Shown here: one piece after another, positions 54,173-62,792 of the stretch | How the letters are laid out: every line of letters begins with the position of its first letter | Position numbering within the stretch: the stretch's first letter is position 1 | DNA from: Fimbriimonadaceae bacterium | GTDB lineage: Bacteria > Armatimonadota > Fimbriimonadia > Fimbriimonadales > Fimbriimonadaceae | Length of the DNA: 64,000 nt | Direction: 5' to 3' | Assembly (NCBI GenBank): GCA_019454145.1 | Contig: CP075366.1 | Span: forward strand, 1,653,564-1,717,563 | Notes under the pieces: model-generated | Seen by the model: only the letters and a program-made list of their open reading frames with translations | Database searches by the model: none | Told to the model about the DNA's origin: nothing | Program-made: the position numbers and the translations under genes

Positions 54173-54694
54173 ATGACCCTCAAACTCATCCAAATTTCAA
54201 TCTGCGCAGTTAGCTTAAGCGGTCTAATTTGCACAGCTCACCTCCAGCAAAAACTAAGCTCAAAAGAAGGCGATGTCGGTATTCTTCTTTCCCAACCGAC
54301 TCCCCGGCAAGAGCAAAAGCTCCAAGAGAAAAAAGCCATGAAAAAATATCTCCTCGTCATTTATTCCAGTGCTGAATCAGAAAAGCAATGGGCTTCTTAC
54401 ACAAAAGAGCAAATGCAGGCCGCCGTTCAAAAATATTCAGACTATGCCGCCCGGCTCAAAGAAGAAGGCCGGCTGGTGGACGCTGAAGGACTGAGCGAAC
54501 ATGGAAAAGTCATGAAGTTGGTTGATGGCAAACTCTCAATTACAGATGGCCCTTATTCACTAGCAAAAGAAGTCGTTGGCGGATACTACGTTTTTATGGC
54601 GAACGACCTCGCCGAAGCAACAGAGATTGCCAAAGACTGCCCCGGAATCGCCAATGGCGGCACAATTGAAGTCCGCGAACAAATGAACTATTAA
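54173..54694 (+). CDS. YCII-related (DGPF) protein with a signal-like N-terminal extension
   Basis: The YCII core begins MKKYLLVIYSSAESEKQ (codon at 54338) and includes EGRLVDAEGLSEHG and SITDGPYSLAKEVVGGYYVF. In frame upstream, ATG 54173 (with GAAG nearby) encodes a hydrophobic leader (LKLIQISICAVSLSGLICTA) and a Gln/Lys-rich linker. If that start is used, the YCII domain would be exported or anchored, which is unusual; if ATG 54338 is used, it is a normal cytoplasmic 118-residue protein. The sigma factor gene starts 4 bp after the stop. Confidence 0.78.
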   Translation: MTLKLIQISICAVSLSGLICTAHLQQKLSSKEGDVGILLSQPTPRQEQKLQEKKAMKKYLLVIYSSAESEKQWASYTKEQMQAAVQKYSDYAARLKEEGRLVDAEGLSEHGKVMKLVDGKLSITDGPYSLAKEVVGGYYVFMANDLAEATEIAKDCPGIANGGTIEVREQMNY

Positions 54695-54697
54695 TCT

Positions 54698-55855
54698 ATG
54701 TCTGGGCCGAATTTTCGCGAACACCACGGAAAAGTCACCGCGACTCTACTGCGAAAGTTCGGCCCTCAACATCTGGAATCTGTTCTCGATGCAACCCAAG
54801 AAGCATTCGTTGCGGCTCTGCAATCTTGGCCAGAATCAGGAAACCCCCAGAACGAAATCGCGTGGCTGATCACAACCGCAGAACGACGGTTAATCGACCA
54901 ATTTAGAAAATCCGCTAGAGAGGCAGCCCTAGAAGATATCCATGCCGTGACCGAGCAAAGCGCACCGGATGAGCTAGCGCTTTACTTTATGGTGTGTAAT
55001 CCAATCCTCTCACCACTGGATCAAATTTGTCTCATTCTGCGCACTTTAGGTGGTCTGACCGCACTAGATATCGCCCGTGCGCTGCACGAATCTGAAGAAG
55101 CGGTTCAGCGAAGGATCAGCCGCGCAAAAAATAAACTCACGCCTGCAGATTTAACCGAACAATCCATTGAAGAGAATCTCCCCATTGTTCTGCTCGCACT
55201 CTACTTACTGTTTAATGAAGGGTACGAAGCAACGAGAGGAGATGAGTACATTAGATTAGATCTGGCACGCGAAGCCATCATCTTAACCCAGCAACTAGCG
55301 ATGATGATTGGGGAATCGCACCCGGAAATCTTTGCTTTACTTGCCCTCATGCATTTTAACTCTAGCCGCTTGCCTGCGCGAACAACCGAAGACGGACTGC
55401 CGGTTCTTTTGGAGGAACAAGATCAGTCGCTGTGGGATACCAACGAAATTGCGGCAGGTTTTGCCGCGCTTGAATGTGCACAAACTAGCAAAACTCTAAG
55501 CCGATTTCATTTAGAGGCCGGTTTAGCAGCATCAATTACGGCGAACGAATCACCAGTTGAAATCCTGCGTTGGCACACACTGATTATTGAAATGTCACCT
55601 TCACCGATGGCTCTGCTTTCGCATGCAATTGCCTACGGGCAAGTGAATGGTGCTCAGGCTGGGCTGGATAAGCTGACTTCACTCAAAGATCATAAAGTAA
55701 TTGCAAAAACCCCGCACTTTCATTGCGCGGTGGCTCATTTTTACATGCAGCTTGGCAACAAAGCCGCTGCTTCATCAGCCTACAAAAAGGCGATTGCCGC
55801 GACGATTTCTCAGCCAACTCGCGCGAGTTTGATTGAGCGATTAACCCAACTCTAA
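54698..55855 (+). CDS. ECF42-type RNA polymerase sigma factor with C-terminal helical extension
   Basis: 385 residues. Sigma region 2 (LESVLDATQEAFVAALQSWP; NEIAWLITTAERRLIDQFRK) and region 4 (LTALDIARALHESEEAVQRRI) are followed by a ~200-residue extension containing DUF6596-like IVLLALYLLFNEGYEATRGD and TPR-like helices near the end (GNKAAASSAYKKAI). This architecture plus adjacent YCII/DGPF genes is diagnostic of ECF42, which lacks a classic anti-sigma factor. Its regulon may be the YCII genes themselves. Confidence 0.9.
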   Translation: MSGPNFREHHGKVTATLLRKFGPQHLESVLDATQEAFVAALQSWPESGNPQNEIAWLITTAERRLIDQFRKSAREAALEDIHAVTEQSAPDELALYFMVCNPILSPLDQICLILRTLGGLTALDIARALHESEEAVQRRISRAKNKLTPADLTEQSIEENLPIVLLALYLLFNEGYEATRGDEYIRLDLAREAIILTQQLAMMIGESHPEIFALLALMHFNSSRLPARTTEDGLPVLLEEQDQSLWDTNEIAAGFAALECAQTSKTLSRFHLEAGLAASITANESPVEILRWHTLIIEMSPSPMALLSHAIAYGQVNGAQAGLDKLTSLKDHKVIAKTPHFHCAVAHFYMQLGNKAAASSAYKKAIAATISQPTRASLIERLTQL

Positions 55856-56412
55856 TCGCCGGGGATGTAGCAACCAATTGCGGTTGCCTCAGGCATGCTC
55901 ACAGGTTTTCCCGCAAGGATTTCATCCAAAGAGATGCGTAAATCGCGGCGATACCCTTCTCGTACCTTGCCGTGTTCGATATTCATGTCGTCAATACGAC
56001 CCCGGTACTTCATGATTCCTTTTGAATTCAAAACAACGACTTCGGGGGTTACTCGAACTCCAGTTGCCTTGACGAGGGCTTTGTTCGGATCAAGCAGAGC
56101 CGACATCTTTAAACCGTAATCTTCCCCGTGTTTTTTGAATTCCGCAGCCCTTTCCAAAGGATCAACATAAACCCGGAAGAATTGCACTTTTTTAGGTGAA
56201 TATTCTGCGTAAATCCGCCCAATTTCTGGCGCATAACGATTTGCAATCGGGCACTCAGCGGCAATGAACAAGAAAACTGTTGCCTGAAATTCTTGAGTAG
56301 AGACTTGCGCAAGCTCCCCTTTCAAATTGAGGGTTCCTTCTAAAGAGATCGGATTTGTCGGGAGACTGCGCCCCGCTTGCGTCAAGATCAGTCCCGCAAT
56401 CAGTGCATTCAC
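55852..56412 (-). CDS. Secreted redoxin (thioredoxin-fold) protein
   Basis: 186 residues with an N-terminal signal (MNALIAGLILTQAG). The thioredoxin-fold core has FLFIAAECPIANRYAPEIGR, VRVTPEVVVLNSKGIMKYRG and DDMNIEHG. The ECPIxNRYAPEI form is typical of redoxins fused to cytochrome and copper-monooxygenase-like domains in Planctomycetota. Here those domains sit in the divergent neighbour at 56455. Only one Cys is in the active region, so simple disulfide exchange is uncertain. Confidence 0.8.
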   Translation of the reverse strand: MNALIAGLILTQAGRSLPTNPISLEGTLNLKGELAQVSTQEFQATVFLFIAAECPIANRYAPEIGRIYAEYSPKKVQFFRVYVDPLERAAEFKKHGEDYGLKMSALLDPNKALVKATGVRVTPEVVVLNSKGIMKYRGRIDDMNIEHGKVREGYRRDLRISLDEILAGKPVSMPEATAIGCYIPGD

Positions 56413-56454
56413 CCATAGATATTACTGAAAAAATGGGATAGGTAAACTATTCTC

Positions 56455-57678
56455 ATGCAGAACTGGCACAAATACATTCCGCTCGCCAGTTCAATTTTGT
56501 TGTTAACTGTCACTTCTCAAGTGCCCCAAGAACGCAAAGTTCCAACCTTTAACCAAGATATCTTGCCGATTGTTCAGACCAAGTGCATGCCCTGCCATCA
56601 ACAAAATGGCGTCGGGCCGTTTCCCCTGATTACGTTCGCCGATTACAAAAAAAACTTGCGCCTTGTTAAAACAATGGCTCTCAGCCGTGCGATGCCACCG
56701 ATGCAGGTGCATTCCGACTTTGGCGAAATCGCAACAACACCCCAGCTTACGAACCTAGAAATCGTTACTTTTCAACACTGGATCAACGGTGGTGCACCCG
56801 AAGGCGATCCTATTGATATTCCCGCGCGACCATTCAAAGATTTTTCCCTTGAGGCTCCCGATCTAATTCTGAATTCGCCTAGTAATCTAAAAACCAAAGT
56901 CGAAGGTGCTCCCTACTGGCAAGTCACGGCAATACCGTTGGGATCAAAGCCGATTCATATCACCGCGTTCGAAATTGCTCCTAATAGCCCGAAAGCATTG
57001 CGGAACGCGATGATTGCAATTATTCCGACTTCACAGGCAAATACCTCACCGTACGAAACCTCAGGTGACATCCCTGACCAATCAGCCGAGCTAATCGGTG
57101 TCTGGTCACCAGGATTCCCAATTTGGCAATTGCCTACCAATGCAACTTATACTATTCCAGCAAATTCAACTTTGCTCGTGCAATCGTTTTTTCAACCGAC
57201 GGGCAAAGCAGAAGATGCAGGCTACAGAGTTGCTTTTAAAACCGAAAAGCAACCTGGAAGCAAGAATTTAAAGTCGGAGGTTTTAGCAAACAATAAATTT
57301 ACGATTGAAGCCGGCACAAACCCCACGTTATCGATCGGCAAAGCTCTCCAAAACGAGATAGAAATATTCGCGCTTATCCCAGAGGCGAGATTTTACTGCA
57401 CCACCATTTCGTCAACTCTTACCTATCCAGATCAATCGGTAAAGACTTTATTACAAACTGACAGGTGGAATCCCTATTGGCGAGGCAATTACGTGATGCC
57501 CGGAACGATTCGGGCACCAGAAAAATCAACGTTACTCTTTCAATTCAACTATGCAAACGATGAAAGCTGCCCGATGAATGCCGATAAAATTCCGCTTGAT
57601 ATACAAAGTGGCTCTGGGCTAGACAATGAACTGTGCAAAATGCACCTTTTCACTATCGAGCCCAGAGCCAAAGGGTAG
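56455..57678 (+). CDS. Cytochrome c domain protein with degenerate copper type II monooxygenase-like region
   Basis: 407 residues, exported (LASSILLLTVTSQVP). The N-terminal part has one heme c site, VQTKCMPCHQQNGVGPFPL, and the usual AMPPM and WINGGAPEGD segments. The rest follows the PHM/DBH-like fold (ALRNAMIAII; LLVQSFFQPTGKAEDAGYRV; DRWNPYWRGNY; APEKSTLLFQFNYAND). In active homologues these positions hold copper-ligand His pairs and a Met; here they read RN, QSFFQ and EARFYCT, so copper chemistry is probably lost. It diverges from the redoxin gene. Confidence 0.8.
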   Translation: MQNWHKYIPLASSILLLTVTSQVPQERKVPTFNQDILPIVQTKCMPCHQQNGVGPFPLITFADYKKNLRLVKTMALSRAMPPMQVHSDFGEIATTPQLTNLEIVTFQHWINGGAPEGDPIDIPARPFKDFSLEAPDLILNSPSNLKTKVEGAPYWQVTAIPLGSKPIHITAFEIAPNSPKALRNAMIAIIPTSQANTSPYETSGDIPDQSAELIGVWSPGFPIWQLPTNATYTIPANSTLLVQSFFQPTGKAEDAGYRVAFKTEKQPGSKNLKSEVLANNKFTIEAGTNPTLSIGKALQNEIEIFALIPEARFYCTTISSTLTYPDQSVKTLLQTDRWNPYWRGNYVMPGTIRAPEKSTLLFQFNYANDESCPMNADKIPLDIQSGSGLDNELCKMHLFTIEPRAKG

Positions 57679-59277
57679 TTATCTGGTTATCTGGAACTGT
57701 AGCTGATCTAAAGATACGACTAGCAAACCGCGCGCGAGTCCAGCTGTAACTTCGTAACGCATGCGCAATTTTATTGTTTTCGTTCCAGGTTGCACAAACC
57801 TTGACACCGGCCCGTTAACAGCGACAATAGTGTCATTCATAGCAGGTGTAATGCCCTGCGTATCAATCGGCTCCCAGCTGTTGGTTGTCCAATCGTACAA
57901 AGAAATCACCTGCTTAAATCCATAGATACTAGAGCTGCTTCTTGATCCGATCTTTAGCTTGAGAGGGCTTTCATCATAAGCTGAGCATTCAAACTCAACT
58001 TCAACTGGTGACCGATCATTAGCGTTTGCTCCTGCGGAAATTCTCAACGAACCTCCACCGCTCAGTTCGGTATCTCCGAGTCCACCAGAAACGATTTGCC
58101 CTTTGACAACCGTAAAGTTGCCCGCGGGGCGTTTTCTGGTTGTTGCTTCAGTAGCGTCAACCACGAACAGCCCTCGATTAATGTCGCTAATGATCACATT
58201 TCCACTGGGGAAAAACGGGTAGCAGCTCCAAGCCCCGTCGTATCCTCGGTTGTTATCTGCTGGGTATGTGTCGTAGTAACCGACTTCCACAGGTACAGAT
58301 GGCATTTGAGAAACATCAAAAATGCGCAGACCGCTGCGGTAGTTAGCCTGGAAAGAGAATCCATCGGAAACATATTGGTTGTGGTCAATCGCCAACAATC
58401 CCGTGGTAAACGTACCGACAAAATAGGCGTTTTCCGGATCCTCAATGTTAAACATGAGAGAGCGAGTAGGCACAAGTAGGTTTCCTTCGTCTAGTTCGTC
58501 ATCTACAAATAGAAATCTACGATCATCACTCACCCATGCTTGATGGCAGTAACTCATGTTTGGATAAACCACGCGTTTGACAAGAACGGGCGCGCTCTTG
58601 TTGGTCATATCATAAATGTCAACTCCGCGACCTTCGCTGCATCCAAAGAACAATTGGCGACCAGCCAAATTTCCCGATGTCCAAGTCATTACCTGTGCAT
58701 CGTGAATATAGTTCTGGGTCATGCTGTTAGCACCAACCTTTACAGGATTCGCCGGATCTGCGAGCGTGAAGCACATTGTTGTTCCTGAGCTTTGATTACT
58801 ACCCACTGTATACAAAAATCCGTTATCCGTATCCAACACAACGTTGTGACTGCGGCCAGGATTAGTAATCGTTTTTACGAGCGTGACATTACCGTTGTCA
58901 ATATCCGACATATCTATGACTTGAACCCCAGTATTGTTAGCTTCCGTCACTGCGTAAGCGTAATGACCCCAGACCTTAATGTCTCCCCATGTGCTGCTTG
59001 AATGGGGAATCTGCTCAATGATAACCGGACTTGCAGGATTGGTAATTTCAACGAAAGCAACCTGGTTATTCAAGCCCATGATCGCGTATTCGCGACCACT
59101 GGGGGACACATATCCCCAGCAATCGTTTCCTGATCCCGCCCCAAAAGCCGCCAAGTTTAAGTTGCTGTATTGGGAAACTTTGTCCCCTGATTGCGCCCAA
59201 GCGGTGCTCATTACACCCGCAACCATCAACAGCCCTGCAAATCGGCGGCAAACCGTTCGCATGCATGCAATTCTCAT
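57679..59277 (-). CDS. Secreted choice-of-anchor B family protein (LVIVD-like propeller)
   Basis: 532 residues. The signal peptide is FAGLLMVAGVMSTAWA. The N-terminal ~350 residues have GSGNDCWGYVSPSGREYAIM, HSSSTWGDIKVWGHYAYAV, VVLDTDNGFLYTVGSN and YIHDAQVMTW, the pattern of the choice-of-anchor B domain with LVIVD repeats. A C-terminal beta domain follows and ends LDQLQFQITR, with no PEP-CTERM signal. Role unknown, probably extracellular. GGAG precedes ATG 59277. Confidence 0.82.
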   Translation of the reverse strand: MRIACMRTVCRRFAGLLMVAGVMSTAWAQSGDKVSQYSNLNLAAFGAGSGNDCWGYVSPSGREYAIMGLNNQVAFVEITNPASPVIIEQIPHSSSTWGDIKVWGHYAYAVTEANNTGVQVIDMSDIDNGNVTLVKTITNPGRSHNVVLDTDNGFLYTVGSNQSSGTTMCFTLADPANPVKVGANSMTQNYIHDAQVMTWTSGNLAGRQLFFGCSEGRGVDIYDMTNKSAPVLVKRVVYPNMSYCHQAWVSDDRRFLFVDDELDEGNLLVPTRSLMFNIEDPENAYFVGTFTTGLLAIDHNQYVSDGFSFQANYRSGLRIFDVSQMPSVPVEVGYYDTYPADNNRGYDGAWSCYPFFPSGNVIISDINRGLFVVDATEATTRKRPAGNFTVVKGQIVSGGLGDTELSGGGSLRISAGANANDRSPVEVEFECSAYDESPLKLKIGSRSSSSIYGFKQVISLYDWTTNSWEPIDTQGITPAMNDTIVAVNGPVSRFVQPGTKTIKLRMRYEVTAGLARGLLVVSLDQLQFQITR

Positions 59278-59382
59278 GTTAACTCCACTACTGGAATCTC
59301 TAGTGTAGAAGAATTTAGTCCAAAGCAGTCAATATTTACAGCAAATCCTAGTAATCGAACTCATATTTTCTTATCGACCGAA

Positions 59383-59437
59383 AATCGAAATATTAACTTT
59401 CGCTTAATATTCGATTAAGGAATTGTTATTAACAATT
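59383..59437. promoter_or_regulatory. Two inverted repeats upstream of the porin gene
   Basis: AATCGAAATATTAA (59383-59396) and TTAATATTCGATT (59404-59416) form a near-perfect inverted repeat around CTTTCGC. Just downstream AATTGTTA-T-TAACAATT (59421-59437) is a perfect 8-base palindrome, followed by CATAAT, a possible -10. The arrangement suggests regulator binding sites. Confidence 0.45.
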
Positions 59438-59463
59438 CGGCATAATCTTGGCGAGAGAACCCA

Positions 59464-60642
59464 ATGCCATTTGTTTCCTACCTCATCCTCGCCGCAGAAA
59501 CGATCAAGAATCAGCAACTAGCAGTAACCACCGATATAAAGCTCCGTACCCGTTTTGAGCGCGTTACGGACAAAGATTTCTACGAGCCGGATGCAGATAA
59601 CTATTCCTCGTTCTTAACTCGCTTTGAACCAGGTTTCACGGTTGACTACGGGCAATGGCAGTTTAGAACCGCTTACCAATTTGCTCACAGTCAAAACTGG
59701 ATGGCAAGCGGCGATAATTCAACCACCAATAGCGATCTCAATGAGTTTTATCTCAAACACACGGAGAACGGTCAAGCATGGACATTAGGTCGTCAAAAAT
59801 TTGAAATCAACGATGGCCGCCTCGTCGCAACATCCGATTGGGGCAATGTTTCGCGTACGTTTGATGGAATCCATTTTGAAAATGGCGACTTTCAAGCTTT
59901 CTTCATCAAAGATGCAATTGTCAAGAATCGCTCTCACGACGCAAGGCTCGCTGGATTTAGCGCTCACCACGCAGGTGGGAACTCTTCCTATTTCTTCAAA
60001 ACCGACGTAAGCTCATCGGGAAGCACCGCTATCCATACACTTGACCGCACCTGGAAGAGCAAACTGGGAAGCAACGCCACCAATCTTGAGATTGCCGCTC
60101 AATTTGGCGAATCTGTTGGTAAAGAGCATTCAGCTTATGCCGTGCATGCCGACCTGACAATTCCTGTATCGCAAAAGTTTAAAGTTACTTTTGAAGGCAA
60201 CTTGGCATCCGGAGGTCAATCGGCCAATCACTCGCGCACATTTGATGAGCTTTCAGCTTCAACGCACTCCAAGTACGGCTACATGGACATGGTCGGCTGG
60301 CGAAACATGAAGGAGATTGCCCTGAAGACCAAGTACAGCTTTACCAAAGAAACCAGCTTAATTGCCAACCTTCATGGGTTCTGGCTGTTCGATCCCGCTG
60401 ACGGCTTTTACCGATCATCGAGCATGAACAAAGGGCCAGGCGGCAACTTTATTGACCCAACGGGAATGAGCGGCACCCATCTTGGCACCGAGCTCAACGT
60501 TGAACTGAACCATGAGTTTAGCTGGGCCGCGCTTAAAGCAGGATTTGGAGTTTTTGAACCTGGCAACTTCATTAAAAACTTGAACGGTGGTAGTGCCGAG
60601 CGACAAATCTACTTCTACACTCAACTTTCGTTTAAGTTCTAA
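59464..60642 (+). CDS. Alginate-export-family outer membrane beta-barrel protein
   Basis: 392 residues predicted as an outer-membrane barrel ending in an aromatic C-terminus (YFYTQLSFKF). Alginate export domain features: LRTRFERVTDKDFYEPD, FLTRFEPGFTVDYGQWQFRT, GRQKFEINDGRLVATSDW and RTFDGIHFE. It would let sugar polymers or small glycans cross the outer membrane. The N-terminus is short; only weak signal character is visible (FVSYLILAAE). Two inverted repeats sit in its promoter. Confidence 0.78.
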   Translation: MPFVSYLILAAETIKNQQLAVTTDIKLRTRFERVTDKDFYEPDADNYSSFLTRFEPGFTVDYGQWQFRTAYQFAHSQNWMASGDNSTTNSDLNEFYLKHTENGQAWTLGRQKFEINDGRLVATSDWGNVSRTFDGIHFENGDFQAFFIKDAIVKNRSHDARLAGFSAHHAGGNSSYFFKTDVSSSGSTAIHTLDRTWKSKLGSNATNLEIAAQFGESVGKEHSAYAVHADLTIPVSQKFKVTFEGNLASGGQSANHSRTFDELSASTHSKYGYMDMVGWRNMKEIALKTKYSFTKETSLIANLHGFWLFDPADGFYRSSSMNKGPGGNFIDPTGMSGTHLGTELNVELNHEFSWAALKAGFGVFEPGNFIKNLNGGSAERQIYFYTQLSFKF

Positions 60643-60652
60643 CAGATTTTTG

Positions 60653-60680
60653 AACCCTTGGCTTTCGCCAAGGGTTTTTA
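60653..60680. terminator. Rho-independent terminator between porin and sugar dehydrogenase
   Basis: AACCCTTGGC, a four-base loop, GCCAAGGGTT, then TTTA and TTTT on the plus strand. It sits between the convergent genes ending at 60642 and 60686; the minus strand has only a short T run. Confidence 0.8.
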
Positions 60681-60685
60681 CTTTT

Positions 60686-61912
60686 CTAATCTAGGATAAT
60701 TCGGCTAATGCGAGCGCCTCGCTCATCGGTAGCGAAGTAAATATAGCCATCAGGGCCGACTGCAACATTTCTAACCCGGGATTTAATGTTGAACCGAGTG
60801 AGTCTGGTGACGTTTCCTTTTGAATCCAAGTCAAGCCGTCTAATATCTTGCCCGGCTAATCCACCGCTGAACAAATCACCTTTGAACTGCGGGTACTTGT
60901 TGCCATTGTAGTAAGCCAACCCGCATGGCGCGGGGCAAGGAGTCCAGGCGACTTTCGGATCTTCATAACCGGGCAAAGAAGTGTTTTCAGTAATGATTGG
61001 CCCGGAATATTCTCGACTAAATGTTGCGAGCGGCCAGCCGTAGTTCTTCCCTTTTTGAATTTGATTGACTTCATCACCACCGTTAGCTCCGTGTTCATTC
61101 GCCCAAATCATTTTGAGGTTAGGATCATAAGCTAGCCCCTGAATATTGCGGTGTCCGACCGAGAAGATTTCTGGCAAAGCACCACTTTGGTTAACAAAAG
61201 GATTGTCCTTGGGAGCCTTACCGTTTTCATCTAATCGGAGCAACTTTCCTAAGTGGCTATCCATATCTTGCACATAGTGGCGGGTAAGTTTGCCGTTGAT
61301 TGCGCTTGGGGGATTGCCTCCATCGCCTAAGCTGAAAAGCAACGTGCCGTCAGGCAACCATAGAATTCTTGAACCGAAGTGCTGACCGCCCTGCTTCTTG
61401 AAGTTCGGCCGGAATAAAACAGTAGTGCCCTCCAGCTTGTCACCGACCAGTTTGCCTCTGGCAAGAACTGTATGGTTCTCTCGAGCTGTGCCTTGGGCCA
61501 CAGTCATGTAAACGTATCCGTTTTCTTTGAACTTAGGATGCAGAGAGATATCCATCAAACCACCTTGCCCGTTGACGAGCACTTCAGGCAGTCCAGTCAC
61601 ATTTACTTTTTCGCCCGATTTGGGATCGAAGATGGTAATTCTTCCCGCTTTTTCAGTAAAGATCAGTCGCCCATCTGGTAGCCAGGTCATTCCCCAGGGG
61701 GTATCCAAACCGCTGACGACAACCTCTTCTTTCCAACCGGTTTCTTCGGGTGGTGGGCCTTGAGTTGTTACCTTTTGTGATGGCACTTGTTCGGCAACAT
61801 TCGCCACTACAGAGCCTTCATCTTTTGCCTGCGCCGCCCCGGTGCAAGCAATTGCTCCAATCGCAACTAAACTCAGCGCGGCTAACGAACCGCAAACGGT
61901 TTGAACCTTCAT
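60686..61912 (-). CDS. PQQ-type soluble aldose/sorbosone sugar dehydrogenase, lipoprotein
   Basis: Periplasmic six-bladed propeller dehydrogenase (YliI/Asd-like), likely oxidising sugars with PQQ. It has VVSGLDTPWGMTWLPDGRLI, GQGGLMDISLHPKF, SVGHRNIQGLAYDP, ANEHGANGGDEVNQI and VAVGPDGYIYFATDERGAR. The N-terminal signal has a lipobox-like LVAIGAIAC, so it may be membrane-anchored. No PQQ synthesis genes are in the window. Confidence 0.88.
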   Translation of the reverse strand: MKVQTVCGSLAALSLVAIGAIACTGAAQAKDEGSVVANVAEQVPSQKVTTQGPPPEETGWKEEVVVSGLDTPWGMTWLPDGRLIFTEKAGRITIFDPKSGEKVNVTGLPEVLVNGQGGLMDISLHPKFKENGYVYMTVAQGTARENHTVLARGKLVGDKLEGTTVLFRPNFKKQGGQHFGSRILWLPDGTLLFSLGDGGNPPSAINGKLTRHYVQDMDSHLGKLLRLDENGKAPKDNPFVNQSGALPEIFSVGHRNIQGLAYDPNLKMIWANEHGANGGDEVNQIQKGKNYGWPLATFSREYSGPIITENTSLPGYEDPKVAWTPCPAPCGLAYYNGNKYPQFKGDLFSGGLAGQDIRRLDLDSKGNVTRLTRFNIKSRVRNVAVGPDGYIYFATDERGARISRIILD

Positions 61913-62006
61913 ATTTCTATCCTACACTTCCAAATCATCAAATAACACCTAAAGCCTTGAATCCTCACTATTTTCAACCAGACGCCGAGTTACTGCGTAT
62001 AGAAAA

Positions 62007-62792
62007 ATGTACTTACGAATTCAAGACGACCGTCACTGGTATTCTGCTTGCGTTTTCGCTTTTCTCATGTTGCAATCCCCGCCTGACCCGGCTACGACCA
62101 CTGGTAGCGCTAAAGATGTTCACCATCGCGCACCGAAGAAATCGATGGGCGAAGCGGTTCGGGATATGTTCAGTATTCGCTACCATGTCCGCCGATTCCG
62201 CGAGGATATGATCGCGACCAAAGCAGCTCTGGAGAAACGTAAGAGTTTGCTGAACGGTGAAGCAACCCACGAAGAACTCCCAGAAATCTTCCGCGGCAAA
62301 CTGATGGGAGTCTTCTTTGCTACTGGGTGGACGAACCTACTTGGAATTTTCTTAGGCGGCGTATTGCAGTACAGATTTGGAAGCCAATGGCTCGGCCTGT
62401 ATGCAACCCCGTTTCTCTGCTTCATCGTAACGGCAATTGCATTTCAGATTGCCTGGTGGCTAGATAACCGTTCCATTTATCGAATGATTCACCGTGACCC
62501 AGTTCACCAGTTTTTTGATCTACAAAAGGACATGGTTCCGGTTCACAGGGCGGCCTTACCAGTGGCGATTGGCTTCTCGCTTGTTAATTTTCTGATTAGC
62601 TCACCAGTTCTCGCTTTGATCACTCTCATCAACCCAGAAGCCGGTAAGAACACTCCTGCCGGAGCACTGATCATGATCGTAGAATTCTTGTTTATCGGAA
62701 GCTCTTTTGTCCGCATCATGGGCGACTTTTTTGACAAGCACAGCTTTACTCTCGCGGCAAAATATAAAGATATCTGCCGCGCAACAAATTAG
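62007..62792 (+). CDS. Multi-pass membrane protein of unknown function
   Basis: 261 residues with about four hydrophobic segments: FFATGWTNLLGIFLGGVL, YATPFLCFIVTAIAFQIAWW, AALPVAIGFSLVNFLISSPV and LIMIVEFLFIGSSFV. A basic N-terminal domain (KKSMGEAVRDMFSIRYHVRR) precedes them. No family recognised. ATG 62007 is used; ATG 62067 is an alternative start that drops a short leader. It overlaps the convergent glycosyltransferase by 4 bp. Confidence 0.65.
   Translation: MYLRIQDDRHWYSACVFAFLMLQSPPDPATTTGSAKDVHHRAPKKSMGEAVRDMFSIRYHVRRFREDMIATKAALEKRKSLLNGEATHEELPEIFRGKLMGVFFATGWTNLLGIFLGGVLQYRFGSQWLGLYATPFLCFIVTAIAFQIAWWLDNRSIYRMIHRDPVHQFFDLQKDMVPVHRAALPVAIGFSLVNFLISSPVLALITLINPEAGKNTPAGALIMIVEFLFIGSSFVRIMGDFFDKHSFTLAAKYKDICRATN

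Noticed and set aside
61750-62211. Plus-strand frame of 153 codons
   Set aside because: It overlaps the sugar dehydrogenase start and the membrane protein in a different frame; low-complexity Leu/Arg/Pro content and no family.
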